DNA of 50,918 bases from Chitinispirillia bacterium (GCA_009784115.1 WRCH01000007.1:1-50918); one strand, 5' to 3'. Shown: positions 34,591 through 43,119, numbered from the stretch's first letter. Numbers and translations are program-made. Notes: generated by a model not told the origin, from the sequence alone.

Positions 34591-35535
34591 ATGAAGAAGA
34601 CGATCACATCCTTAATGACAGCGCTATCAATACTCCTATGCTTCGCCATCCCGGTATTAGCACAGGACGCCGAACAACCGGTAGAAGCTGCCGCAGCGGC
34701 AGAAGAAGTCCCTGCTGAAGCAGAAACAGAGGTTGAAGCGGAAGCCGCGAAATCACCAGATACATCAGAACCGGAATCTGAAGATATCGCTGCTGCTGAA
34801 CCTGAAGCCGAGGCAGAATCGGAAGTAGCGGCTGTTGAGCCGGAAGTTGAAGCGGAACCTCAAATCGAACCTGAGCCGGAGGTTGCCGCCGTTGAAACAA
34901 AAGCAGATCAACAACCCTATCCTGTTGTGACTGCTGTTCCTGTTAAGGAAAAGGTGAAACCTGTTTACAGCAAATTAATGCTCGGCGCACGATTCGCTTA
35001 TAACAATTCATCTGCAAAAAATTTGACTTTAGAGATTGAAAGCCGCGATGACTTGTATGATTTGCAAATCACAGAGTACAGACACAACTCCCGCAAAAGT
35101 CACGGTTTTGAGGTGCAGGCTGCTGTAATCTACAACCTCACAGATTGGTTTGCTGTTAACGCGGCGCCCGGTCTTGCTTTTAGAAATCCGTTTGTTACAG
35201 ACGTCGCCTGCTCAAGAGAGTTTGCGCTTACTCTTCCGGTGCTTTTGGATTTTAGGATGTTTGAAACGCAGTTTCACCTGCTTAGCGGTGTACAGCTTGA
35301 CATCCCCTTCGCATCAAAAATAAAATGGAACAACGGCCCGTCGTTTGACTTTGACGACAGAGGTTCAATTGATTTTGGAGTAGTTTTAGGTTTTGTTATT
35401 TACCTGCGTGAAAATTACTTTTGGGATTTCAAATATAACATAGGCTTAACAAACTTCGCAGAGTACGAGGGAAAGAAAGATTCACGCATGAATCAGCTCA
35501 GCGTTGGCGTGGGTACGATTTTGCAGAGCCGGTGA
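34591..35535 (+). CDS. Outer-membrane beta-barrel protein with E/A/P-rich linker
   Basis: A 314-residue protein. A signal peptide (cleavage at VLA-Q, residue 24) is followed by an 85-residue stretch made almost only of E, A, P and V, with repeats such as AEAESEVAAVEPEVEAEP. Residues about 125-314 form a barrel of the OmpA/porin-like 'outer membrane beta-barrel' type with alternating strands (KLMLGARFAYNNSS, FEVQAAVIYNLTDWFAVNAAPG, DFKYNIGLTNFAEYEG). The acidic linker may cross the periplasm or bind cations. The gene stands alone, with a hairpin after it. Confidence 0.75.
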   Translation: MKKTITSLMTALSILLCFAIPVLAQDAEQPVEAAAAAEEVPAEAETEVEAEAAKSPDTSEPESEDIAAAEPEAEAESEVAAVEPEVEAEPQIEPEPEVAAVETKADQQPYPVVTAVPVKEKVKPVYSKLMLGARFAYNNSSAKNLTLEIESRDDLYDLQITEYRHNSRKSHGFEVQAAVIYNLTDWFAVNAAPGLAFRNPFVTDVACSREFALTLPVLLDFRMFETQFHLLSGVQLDIPFASKIKWNNGPSFDFDDRGSIDFGVVLGFVIYLRENYFWDFKYNIGLTNFAEYEGKKDSRMNQLSVGVGTILQSR

Positions 35536-35551
35536 TGTATGGATTCATACT

Positions 35552-35571
35552 GCTGACAGTGTTTTGTCAGG
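35552..35571 (+). terminator. Hairpin after barrel gene
   Basis: CTGACA (35553-35558) and TGTCAG (35565-35570) enclose GTGTTT, 17 bases after the stop. A modest stem; a TTTTTTGATGTTTT stretch follows 13 bases later. A plausible but weak terminator. Confidence 0.4.
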
Positions 35572-35668
35572 CTTAACTGTAATTTTTTGATGTTTTAAAC
35601 AAAAAAATTCAAGCTAAATTGCTCTTTACGCTACTGAAAACGTATACTTTTGAAATGAAATTAAGTGA

Positions 35669-35863
35669 ACTCCCCAATTAATAGGCCGCGATCAGGGCAA
35701 TGAGTTTGAAGAACTTGGTATTGACAAACTGACTCATGACAAAAACGGTCTGCCCGGTGTTGGCGCACTGCATACGGCTTATGGGCTTGTTGAGCAGCAC
35801 TTTGGGGAGTTAGATCGGCTTGCAGAGCTATTGCTTGTTCCCCGTTCTTTGATAATCCTATAA
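35669..35863 (+). pseudogene. Gene remnant of unknown family
   Basis: Sixty-four codons open from a preceding stop to a stop at 35861, with no start codon near the beginning. The translation (GRDQGNEFEELGIDKLTHD, then NGLPGVGALHTAYGLVEQHF and LDRLAELLLVPRSL) has normal protein composition and codon use, so this looks like the 3' end of a deleted gene. I do not recognise the family. Confidence 0.4.
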
Positions 35864-36115
35864 TAATGCTTGAATTTTATTTATCAAGTTACACCTCTCA
35901 TCTCTTTCCGTTTCTCATATTTCATTTCTCAAAATCTCGTTTTAGTTTTTAGTTTGTAATTTTCGCTTTGATATAGCCAAGTGTTCAATATTCAAGATCG
36001 GATACTACCGTAGACTTGTTTCATTTCACCGCTCCTTTAAATAATATCAATACCCCCCGCGTAAAAAAGCCAAAAAACTTTGTTTTAATGTATTACCGTA
36101 AGTATTTTTAGAATC
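35864..36115. other. AT-rich intergenic region
   Basis: No complete gene. On the minus strand an excellent RBS (AAAGGAG) and ATG at 36024 open a frame that stops after ten codons (MKQVYGSIRS), perhaps the 5' end of another truncated gene. The rest is T-rich with no recognised motif. Confidence 0.4.
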
Positions 36116-36745
36116 ATGAAAAAAATAGTTTCTCAGCAAGAGCTTTATACCAAATTAGCCAAGACCGGTGACCCCGCGGCATTTTGCGCGCTTTTCCGTG
36201 ATCAGTTCAACTGCTTGTATGCAGGAATTCGAGGCGCGGGAGAGGGCCATGATGAGGCGTGCGCAGCTGCGGTTAAAAAAATTTTGACCGTCTATACAAA
36301 GTATACCGGGCGCACTCTGTTTAACCCCGGACGCTGGGTTGCGTCTAAATGCGGCCTCAAAAATTTTAACGCGGAGACCGGCACCGCCGCGTATGCCGCC
36401 GATCTTGGAGATTACGAAAAGCGGCTCAGCGCGGCTCTTCAAAGGTGCTACAGCGATCGGCTTAACGGCAGTGCCGAATCAAAAGGAGAAGTCAAAAACA
36501 AAAAGCCTCCGATTGCTTTGGCGGTTGGCTTGTTTATGACGGTTGCCGCAGTAGTTTTTCTGTTTTTTTCAGGAACAGTAATTTCTGTTAATTTTCAAAA
36601 TTTTGAGCAGGAATACGAGGTGTCTTTCCCTGCTTTACAAGAAGAACTTTGGAGAAGAAGCGGTCTTGTCCATTCTGTAATAGAATTAAACGCAGAAGCA
36701 TTACAATCGTCAAGCAGCAGTGAGCCGGCAAGCAGCCATGAGTGA
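36116..36745 (+). CDS. Single-pass membrane protein upstream of FlhG-like ATPase
   Basis: A 209-residue protein. Residues 1-115 are helical; KTGDPAAFCALFRDQFNCLY looks like the start of an ECF sigma-factor region 2, but no DNA-binding part follows. One transmembrane segment lies at about 140-160 (IALAVGLFMTVAAVVFLFFS) and about 50 residues lie outside. The end is serine-rich (SSSSSEPASSH). The stop overlaps the next gene by eight bases, so it is co-translated with the MinD/FlhG-like protein and may anchor or regulate it. No firm family. Confidence 0.6.
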   Translation: MKKIVSQQELYTKLAKTGDPAAFCALFRDQFNCLYAGIRGAGEGHDEACAAAVKKILTVYTKYTGRTLFNPGRWVASKCGLKNFNAETGTAAYAADLGDYEKRLSAALQRCYSDRLNGSAESKGEVKNKKPPIALAVGLFMTVAAVVFLFFSGTVISVNFQNFEQEYEVSFPALQEELWRRSGLVHSVIELNAEALQSSSSSEPASSHE

Positions 36746-37640
36746 ACCGATAATAATTTCTGTTGGAGGCGGTAAAGGCGGGGTTGGCAAGAGTACGATC
36801 AGCACCAACTTGGGCGCTTCTTTGGTTAAGAGCGGCTTTTCGGTTGGATACATTGACGCAGACCTTGGCGGCGCCAATCTCCATACCTGCCTTGGAATGA
36901 GACGCCCGCCGCGTACTCTTCAGCACTTCTTGACAGGTGAGTGCAAATTGCTCTCTGATGTGGTTGTTAAAACACCTATCCCTAAAAGCTGGCTCATATC
37001 GGGAGCGGGAGATTTTCTCGAACTCGCTAATCCAAATTTTGGTCAAAAACAAAAAATATTGAACGCGGTGAAAACTCTTGAGGCTGATTATATAATTGTT
37101 GATCTCGGAGCGGGCAGCAGCAACATTGTCAGCGATTTCTTCGGGGCTTTTCCAAACAGCATTACTGTGACCGATTCTCTCCCCACCTCTGTAGAGAACG
37201 CTTACGGATTTTTAAAAAGCGGAATTTACCGCGGGCTTATGCGCCTTTTTCCGGGACGTGCCGATATTCAAAAAGTAATAAAAGATTTTACCAGCGATAA
37301 AGGCGGAAAACAGGCTCCCACTGTTGACGGCATGCTTGCTTTAGTTAAAGCGAGTTATCCTGATGAAGCGCGGCAGATGAGAGAGTGGCTTGACAACCGC
37401 AAGTCGTTTCTTATTCTCAATATGGTAAGAGGCGCAGATGAGATAAGAGTTGGAGAGGGATTTACGGCGATTGTGCAGAGATACCTTTCTGTGCAGTTGC
37501 GTTATATAGGATATCTTATTTATACACCGGAAATACGGGAGTCGCTGCGTACTTTGGGGCCTGTGGTTCTTCAAAATAATCCTAAAGCGGCGGAGTGCTT
37601 CATGGCTATCGCCAAAAATCTTACGGCTGTACTGCGATAA
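36738..37640 (+). CDS. MinD/FlhG-like ParA-family ATPase
   Basis: A 300-residue protein from ATG 36738 (an in-frame GTG at 36720 is possible). The deviant Walker A is GGGKGGVGKST (about residues 8-18), switch I is DADLGGANLH, and Walker B with the following loop is YIIVDLGAGSSN. The overall length and the DxLPTSVENAYGFLKSG segment fit the FlhG/YlxH group, which sets flagellar number and position, more than chromosomal ParA. Given the other motility genes, FlhG is the likeliest role, but no flhF lies next to it. dTDP-rhamnose genes follow after 14 bases. Confidence 0.75.
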   Translation: MSEPIIISVGGGKGGVGKSTISTNLGASLVKSGFSVGYIDADLGGANLHTCLGMRRPPRTLQHFLTGECKLLSDVVVKTPIPKSWLISGAGDFLELANPNFGQKQKILNAVKTLEADYIIVDLGAGSSNIVSDFFGAFPNSITVTDSLPTSVENAYGFLKSGIYRGLMRLFPGRADIQKVIKDFTSDKGGKQAPTVDGMLALVKASYPDEARQMREWLDNRKSFLILNMVRGADEIRVGEGFTAIVQRYLSVQLRYIGYLIYTPEIRESLRTLGPVVLQNNPKAAECFMAIAKNLTAVLR

Positions 37641-37654
37641 CTTACGGAGGAAAA

Positions 37655-38530
37655 ATGAAACTGCTTGTAATCGGTTCAGGCGGACAGCTTGGGTGTGATT
37701 TTGTCAAAGAGGCGGAGCTTAAAGGCCATTTAGTTTTCCCTGTTGATTTTCCTGATATTGATATTGCGGATAAAGCGTCTGTTGAACGCTGTGTAAATGA
37801 TACAAAGCCGGATGTAATCGTAAACTGCGCCGCTTTTACTGCTGTTGATTTATGCGAAGAGAAGCAGGAGAGCGCATTTAGCATCAACGCAGACGCTTGT
37901 TTTAATTTGGCTTCCTGTGCGCGTGATACAGGTGCGCCGCTTATACATTTCAGCACAGATTATGTTTTTGACGGAAGAGCGTCTGTTCCTTATATTGAAA
38001 AGGATGATACTAATCCGCAGACCGTTTACGGAAAGTCAAAGCTGCGCGGAGAAGAACTTATTGCCAAAATTTGTCCCAAGCATCTGATTTTTAGAATCGC
38101 GTGGCTTTATGGCGTACACGGTAATAATTTTGTGAAGAGTATACGCCGTTTCGCACAGGCGGCAGCCGATAATAAAAAGCCATTGAAAGTTGTTAGTGAT
38201 CAATTCGGGACGCCTACATGGACAGTTAGTGTTTGCAGACAAGTGTTAGAAGTTATTGACAAAAATGAGTACGGCGTTTATCACTGTACAAACGAAGGGC
38301 AGTGCAGCTGGTTTGATTTCGCAAAAGAGATTGTGTCCGCTTGCGGTATAGATGCTGATGTTGTACCCTGTACTACAGAGGAGTTTCCGCGTCCGGCGCC
38401 AAGACCGCGCTTTAGTGTTCTTGAAAATGCGAAACTTAAAGCGATGGGTGTAAATATCATGCCCGATTGGCGGGAAGCTTTTAAAGAATTTTTATTAACA
38501 GAAAACAATCAAGGAAAGCAGATAAAATGA
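37655..38530 (+). CDS. rfbD: dTDP-4-dehydrorhamnose reductase
   Basis: A 291-residue short-chain dehydrogenase. ATG 37655 follows GGAGGAAAA. The nucleotide-binding motif is GSGGQLG (residues 7-13), catalytic tyrosine and lysine lie in VYGKSK, and FSTDYVFDG and FRIAWLYG are typical of RmlD. It reduces dTDP-4-keto-L-rhamnose to dTDP-L-rhamnose with NAD(P)H. It overlaps rfbB as ATGA. rmlA and rmlC are not in the window. The product would feed O-antigen or other surface rhamnose glycans. Confidence 0.95.
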   Translation: MKLLVIGSGGQLGCDFVKEAELKGHLVFPVDFPDIDIADKASVERCVNDTKPDVIVNCAAFTAVDLCEEKQESAFSINADACFNLASCARDTGAPLIHFSTDYVFDGRASVPYIEKDDTNPQTVYGKSKLRGEELIAKICPKHLIFRIAWLYGVHGNNFVKSIRRFAQAAADNKKPLKVVSDQFGTPTWTVSVCRQVLEVIDKNEYGVYHCTNEGQCSWFDFAKEIVSACGIDADVVPCTTEEFPRPAPRPRFSVLENAKLKAMGVNIMPDWREAFKEFLLTENNQGKQIK

Positions 38531-39519
38531 AAAAAATTTTAGTTACCGGAGGCGCCGGATTCATAGGTTCAAATTTTATTATCCACATGCTCAAAAACAG
38601 AAGCGATTGTTCTATCGTCAACTTTGATCTGCTTACTTATGCAGGGAATTTAGATAATCTCAATGAGATAAATAATGATACCCGTTACAAATTTGTAAAA
38701 GGCGATATCTGCGATAATGCGGCGGTTAAAAAGTTGTTTGATGATGAAAATTTTGATTATGCCGTGCACTTCGCCGCGGAGAGCCATGTTGACAAAAGCA
38801 TAACAGGGCCGGCGCAGTTTGTTATCACCAACGTACTCGGTACTCAGGTACTTTTACAGGCGGCAAAAGAGGCGTGGGGTAATAACTATGGCGATAAGCG
38901 TTTTGTTCATGTGTCAACCGATGAGGTTTACGGAACATTAGGGAAGACCGGACTTTTCACAGAGACTACGCCGCTTGCTCCAAACAGCCCCTACTCCGCG
39001 TCAAAAGCGGGCAGTGATCTTTTAGTGCGTTCATACTTTGAAACGTTTGGTTTCCCGGCGCTCATTACCCGCTGCTCAAATAATTACGGGCCGTTTCAAT
39101 TTCCTGAAAAGCTCATTCCGCTGATGATTACAAACGCGCTTGCCGACAAGCCGCTTCCTGTGTATGGTGATGGGATGAACGTAAGGGACTGGCTTTATGT
39201 TTGTGATCATTGCAGTGCTGTGGAGACGGTTCTTTTTAAAGGCGTTTTGGGTGAAGTTTACAATATCGGCGGAAATAATGAAAAATATAATATAGATATT
39301 GTAAAGATAATACTCGCGGAATTGGGCAAGCCGCAGAGTCTTATAACTTATGTTAAAGACCGTTTAGGCCACGACCGCAGATACGCGATTGACTCTTCAA
39401 AGATACAGCGTGACCTTGGGTGGTCGCCGTCTGTGGTGTTTGAGAATGGGATACGCGATACCATAAAGTGGTATCTTGAGAATAGGGAGTGGTGGACGAA
39501 GATTTTGTCGCGTAAGTAA
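38527..39519 (+). CDS. rfbB: dTDP-glucose 4,6-dehydratase
   Basis: A 330-residue enzyme with GGAGFIGSNF (NAD binding), HFAAESHVDKSI, STDEVYG with the catalytic Thr-Asp-Glu, YSASKAGSDLL with the Tyr-x3-Lys pair, and TRCSNNYGPFQFPEKLIPL. It converts dTDP-glucose to dTDP-4-keto-6-deoxyglucose, the first committed step toward dTDP-L-rhamnose. It is translationally coupled to rfbD. A 20-base palindrome lies between its end and the convergent scpA gene. Confidence 0.96.
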   Translation: MKKILVTGGAGFIGSNFIIHMLKNRSDCSIVNFDLLTYAGNLDNLNEINNDTRYKFVKGDICDNAAVKKLFDDENFDYAVHFAAESHVDKSITGPAQFVITNVLGTQVLLQAAKEAWGNNYGDKRFVHVSTDEVYGTLGKTGLFTETTPLAPNSPYSASKAGSDLLVRSYFETFGFPALITRCSNNYGPFQFPEKLIPLMITNALADKPLPVYGDGMNVRDWLYVCDHCSAVETVLFKGVLGEVYNIGGNNEKYNIDIVKIILAELGKPQSLITYVKDRLGHDRRYAIDSSKIQRDLGWSPSVVFENGIRDTIKWYLENREWWTKILSRK

Positions 39520-39554
39520 CGAAAGCACACTTTTGGGAACGGCTATACCGGTGT

Positions 39555-39574
39555 ACGGCGTAAATTTACGCCGT
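39555..39574. repeat. Perfect 20-base palindrome, AT-core family
   Basis: ACGGCGTAAATTTACGCCGT is fully self-complementary and ends at the scpA stop codon. Preceded by TACCGGTGT, it matches the arms of the 31830-31903 element (TACCGG then ACGGCATAAATTTA) with compensating G/A and C/T changes that keep pairing. It may serve as a bidirectional transcript end between rfbB and scpA. Confidence 0.6.
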
Positions 39575-40359
39575 TACTCAGTATATTTGGTCTCAAACGC
39601 TTTCGACACAAAAATAGCCCCGAACGCGTACTGCTGCCTAAAACCGATCTGTCCCATTTTCACAAGCTCTAAAATCGCCATAAAAGTCACCACAAGCACA
39701 ATGCGGCGTCTGTCCGTACCAAAGAGTTCCTCAAAGTGAACCTCGCCGCCTCTATCGGTAATCATCGATAAGATATGCTCTATCCTGTCGTCAATCCGGC
39801 AGTTATCCACTTCGACTACATGGCTTGGATCGATATTTTCATCGGCACGCTTTAAAATTGTTTGAAACGCGCTTAACAAATCGAAAACGGAAATGTTTCC
39901 CAGGACAACTTCGTCGTTTTGTTCGGATGATACATTTTCTATCTCTTCGGTTTTGCCTCTCGCGGCGGTTCCATACTGTTTTAACTCAAACGCTTTTAAA
40001 GTACCGGCGGCTTCTTTGAATTTCTTATACTCTAACAGCTGCTCAATTAGCTGTTCGCGGTTGTATATCTCTCCCTCAGAAGTCTCAAGACCCTCCTCAG
40101 GGAGAGAGTCCGGCAGGAGTTCCCGCGACTTAAGCCTCATTAGCACAGCCGCCATTCTTAGATACTCGCCCGCAACGTCTATATTAAGCTCGTGATGAAG
40201 CTCAAGCATTAAGTCAAGGCAGGCGCTGTATTGAGCCGCTATCTGTGATACCTTTATGTCAATAATATTAACTTCAGACTTTTCGACAAGGTACAAGAGA
40301 AGATCAAGCGGCCCCTGAAAAAGGTCTAAGCGTACTTCGTATTCCTGTTTTACGTGCAT
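39574..40359 (-). CDS. scpA: Segregation and condensation protein A
   Basis: A 261-residue kleisin. The N-terminus YEVRLDLFQGPLDLLLYLVEKSEVNI is the ScpA signature that binds the SMC neck, followed by YLRMAAVLMRLKSRELLP. A variable acidic middle and a C-terminal winged helix (VLVVTFMAILELVKMGQIGF) that contacts the SMC head complete it. With SMC and ScpB it forms the condensin that organises the chromosome; scpB is not adjacent. The start overlaps the end of ridA by ten bases. Confidence 0.95.
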   Translation of the reverse strand: MHVKQEYEVRLDLFQGPLDLLLYLVEKSEVNIIDIKVSQIAAQYSACLDLMLELHHELNIDVAGEYLRMAAVLMRLKSRELLPDSLPEEGLETSEGEIYNREQLIEQLLEYKKFKEAAGTLKAFELKQYGTAARGKTEEIENVSSEQNDEVVLGNISVFDLLSAFQTILKRADENIDPSHVVEVDNCRIDDRIEHILSMITDRGGEVHFEELFGTDRRRIVLVVTFMAILELVKMGQIGFRQQYAFGAIFVSKAFETKYTE

Positions 40360-40736
40360 TTGTAAGCTGCTGCCTCTATCTCAACAAGAACTTTTTTTGG
40401 CAGCGCAGATACTTCTACAACGCTTCTTGCGGGAGCCGCCCCGCCAAGTTCTTGCTGATAAATTTCATTAAATTTACTAAAGTTATTTATATCCGTCAAA
40501 AAAACTGTTGTCTTCACTAAACTATAAAAATTAAGATCCGCGTTTTCAAGTATCATCTTTAAATTAGCTAATGCCGCTTTTGTCTGACCGGCGATATCCA
40601 CCCCGATAACTTCACCGCTTTCAGGGCAAAGAGGAATCTGTCCGCTGATGTAAATAAAATCTCCCGCCTCAACCGCTTGGCTGTAGGGGCCGATTGGTTT
40701 TGGGGCTTTGTCTGTGAAAAGATAGTTTATGTTCAT
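40350..40736 (-). CDS. ridA: RidA-family 2-iminobutanoate/2-iminopropanoate deaminase
   Basis: A 128-residue YjgF/YER057c/UK114 protein. PKPIGPYSQAVEAGDFIYISGQIPL at the N-terminus and PARSVVEVSALPKKVLVEIEAAAY at the end include the conserved arginine that binds the imine carboxylate and the following hydrophobic/Glu residues. It clears reactive enamine/imine intermediates made by PLP enzymes. It overlaps scpA by ten bases, an operon arrangement that seems unrelated by function. Confidence 0.93.
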   Translation of the reverse strand: MNINYLFTDKAPKPIGPYSQAVEAGDFIYISGQIPLCPESGEVIGVDIAGQTKAALANLKMILENADLNFYSLVKTTVFLTDINNFSKFNEIYQQELGGAAPARSVVEVSALPKKVLVEIEAAAYKCT

Positions 40737-40749
40737 AAAAGTTTACCCG

Positions 40750-40933
40750 TTATTTAACGCCGACAATCAGCGAAACTTTTTCCTTGCCGTTGCCGCGGAC
40801 ATTAAGTGTACCTTTTACAAGATAATTGCCTTCCGAAAGCATCCTCTTTGACATACACAAACCTTTTATCGGCTTTTTTGGCATATATGCCTGATAATAA
40901 CTCTATTGCGGGAAACCAGTTCTCCGAATTAAA
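40750..40933 (-). pseudogene. Frameshifted tail of a secreted protein
   Basis: One frame reads MPDFNSENWFPAIELLSGIY up to DKRFVYVKEDAFGRQLS and then stops at 40802. The neighbouring frame continues RMLSEGNYLVKGTLNVRG, NGKEKVSLIVGVK and stops at 40750. The second piece looks like the last strands of a Fibrobacter-type surface-protein tail, where the pattern is 'G.YLVkg.v...dG..e.vsl.vGvk'. A frameshift or fusion within about 40810-40850 separates the two pieces. Confidence 0.4.
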
Positions 40934-40943
40934 GTCAGGCATC

Positions 40944-41135
40944 TCAAAACCACCATGTGCCTTTCTCTTCCATTTCCTTAATACGCTCCAAAACTCCCGG
41001 CATAATATCAACATCGGCAGCCGACTTGTCATCATTGGTCATAGCCATGTACTTATGCCAATTCTCAAACTGCTCTTCTGTGAGCGGTGTATCGGGGTTT
41101 TTCAGTAATTCTTTTAAATCATACTTCTGTGTCAT
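40944..41135 (-). CDS. Small acidic protein, 63 residues
   Basis: A plausible short gene (MTQKYDLKELLKNPDTPLTE, then FENWHKYMAMTNDD and MPGVLERIKEMEEKGTWWF), helical and acidic, without signal peptide. An AAGAG sequence precedes the ATG. It may instead be the 5' half of the broken gene directly downstream (40750-40933), since shifting frame once near 40940 would join them. No family recognised. Confidence 0.4.
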   Translation of the reverse strand: MTQKYDLKELLKNPDTPLTEEQFENWHKYMAMTNDDKSAADVDIMPGVLERIKEMEEKGTWWF

Positions 41136-41235
41136 ACAAGCGAACTCTTTTTTCGGTCTTTATACCGTCAGCGTAATTCCACATCTAATAATCTACATCT
41201 TGCCACAAGGAAATATCAGCAATATGTTTTTGCGA

Positions 41236-41283
41236 ACCCCATCAAAAACGAGGTGCTCATTATCTGATGGGGTACATGAGCAC
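41236..41283 (-). other. Interleaved inverted repeats (H-type pseudoknot candidate) after GH8
   Basis: ACCCCATCA 41236-41244 pairs with TGATGGGGT 41265-41273 (nine pairs). GTGCTCAT 41253-41260 pairs with ATGAGCAC 41276-41283 (eight pairs). The arms alternate, so both helices can exist only as a pseudoknot or as mutually exclusive hairpins. On the minus strand loops are 2, 4 and 8 bases, the geometry of a classical H-type pseudoknot. It begins 18 bases after the GH8 stop, in the 3' UTR. Confidence 0.55.
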
Positions 41284-41301
41284 AACGGAAATGCCAAAAC
41301 G

Positions 41302-43119
41302 CTATTTCACATTCCCAAGCGGCATCCGCACACCCGCCTTACCCGCCTTTTTAACATCCACAAAATACATACCCGCGCCAAGCTCTCTTGCTGATATCGC
41401 AAGACGGCCGTTTTGAGGCATTGTTGCGCGTTTTGCAACTACACCCTTCACATTTACAATACGCACATCCGCTCCCGCCATATTTGCCGGGGTTGTCAGG
41501 ATAAACAGAGAGCCGCTTTTGCGCAGAGAGAATTTCTCTGCCGGTGAAGCTCTGCGGTTTATAACGCTTGTTACCGTGTCTTGAGGTCTCTGCGGGATAT
41601 TGCCGTCTTTGAGATCGGCCCACACATTTGTAAATACGCCGCTGATCATCGACGCTCCAAACCACGCTAAGAACTGGTCAAAATACATCTCGTTAGTCAG
41701 CGTGTCTTCCGGTACATTGGCATTCACCTCGAACGGTACCTGTATGGGGTTAGTGGGGCTGACCGGCAGGTTAGATCTGAAATTCGGGTTGACCATGCTG
41801 CCCGCGGCGATATGCCGTCCGCCGGCGGGGTCTGCAGCGTTGCCCCAAAAATCTTCTCCCCGCGTGTAAAATTCTAACAGTTTATCGCTGTATTTCTCCG
41901 CGAGTTCCATATTGCCGGTTCCTATCGCCGCCGCGGCCCACATCCCCGCGGTGAGGTGGCTGTGTTCACGGCGGGAGCGTGTTATAGTTCCGCCCGCTAA
42001 TCTTTCAATATCGTCCTCTGGTAAAAAATCACCGTTCATGGTGAAAAAGTTTACAGCGTCCGGCCCATATATTCCTCCGCGGCTTCCTCCGCGGTTTCTG
42101 AGAGTATCCTCTATAAATGCCATCGCGTTATCAAGGAACGCTTTTGCGCGCGGTTCCTGATACCAAAGATAGTCGGTAGCCAAACGCCAGTACACGCGGA
42201 TAGCGTCTCTGTACATCGCGTCGCCGCGGAAATAGGCGTTATAGCCCGCGCCGCCGGTTGATGTTCCGTTGACTCTCGTCCAGTCCGGCAGAAGCCCTCT
42301 CGCATATCCCGGCGACCGCCTGATATGAGCGTAAGATGTGTCGATGAGCGTGTTCCAAACCGCTGCGTGCGCCGGTTCGAATTCGGCGAACACGCGGTAA
42401 AAAGCGGGCGCGAAGTAGCCGGGGTTAACGGTGCCGCTGGCCGGATTGTTACGGGTCGATTCGCCCCAAAATCCTGGCAGCAGATAGCCGTAATTTTCAT
42501 CTATCATCCCTTGTACCCGAGACATTCCTGAGGAGGTTCTGACGGTTCTTATGACCTGCAGAATTGAGCGCGCCCGCGATTCGTAAGTCACAGGTGTTCC
42601 GCTGCCCGTTACAGGTCTTGAGTACGGCTCCCAAATTCCGACTTTGACAAGCTCGTTGGCGAAGATCAACAATAACGCAATGTCCTGATCCGCGTCCGAA
42701 GCGGCTCCCGTACCGGTTCTTGTTATGGCGGTACCGGCAGTATTCGCGTTCACGCGCCAGTCGTAATAATACCCGCCGCCGGAGCCTGATACTCCCATGT
42801 GCCTGTCGCCCGCTTCCCACACTTTGTTAAAATACTCCTGATCGTTCATGTACAGCGCCAAGAGCATTCCGTAGCTGACGCCTTCGCTGACGGCGTCGCC
42901 GGGAGTCTCGGATTTGGGACGGTGCACAAGCCCGTTAGAGAGAGGAAAGGCGTTTATATTGCGCTTCTTTACCCCCTCCCATGTCTTTTGCAAAATGGTA
43001 TCGTAAGGGGCAGAAACCTTTGGCAATGAACTGTAATAAAGAGGGTTGTATTGAGAAAACACTAATGTTGACAGCGCAAAAATCAGCACAGAGGTAAGTT
43101 TAATTGTTCTTTTCAGCAT
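41302..43119 (-). CDS. Secreted GH8 endoglucanase with C-terminal sorting tail
   Basis: A 605-residue enzyme from ATG 43119 (an upstream in-frame start lacks an RBS). The signal peptide is cleaved near VFS-Q (residue 23). The GH8 (alpha/alpha)6-barrel covers about 35-430: GDAVSEGVSYGMLLALYMND holds the family Glu general acid, TGAASDADQDIALLLIFA the conserved Asp motif, and MIDENYGYLLPGFWG, SLDWTR-like LPDWTRVNG and YNAYFRGDAMYRDAIRVYWR follow. GH8 enzymes hydrolyse beta-1,4-glucan, xylan or chitosan; cellulase activity is likeliest here. The last 80 residues (FILTTPANMAGADVRIVNVK and after) are a sorting-type tail. It is divergent from the GH5-like gene across an operator-like array. Confidence 0.93.
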   Translation of the reverse strand: MLKRTIKLTSVLIFALSTLVFSQYNPLYYSSLPKVSAPYDTILQKTWEGVKKRNINAFPLSNGLVHRPKSETPGDAVSEGVSYGMLLALYMNDQEYFNKVWEAGDRHMGVSGSGGGYYYDWRVNANTAGTAITRTGTGAASDADQDIALLLIFANELVKVGIWEPYSRPVTGSGTPVTYESRARSILQVIRTVRTSSGMSRVQGMIDENYGYLLPGFWGESTRNNPASGTVNPGYFAPAFYRVFAEFEPAHAAVWNTLIDTSYAHIRRSPGYARGLLPDWTRVNGTSTGGAGYNAYFRGDAMYRDAIRVYWRLATDYLWYQEPRAKAFLDNAMAFIEDTLRNRGGSRGGIYGPDAVNFFTMNGDFLPEDDIERLAGGTITRSRREHSHLTAGMWAAAAIGTGNMELAEKYSDKLLEFYTRGEDFWGNAADPAGGRHIAAGSMVNPNFRSNLPVSPTNPIQVPFEVNANVPEDTLTNEMYFDQFLAWFGASMISGVFTNVWADLKDGNIPQRPQDTVTSVINRRASPAEKFSLRKSGSLFILTTPANMAGADVRIVNVKGVVAKRATMPQNGRLAISARELGAGMYFVDVKKAGKAGVRMPLGNVK

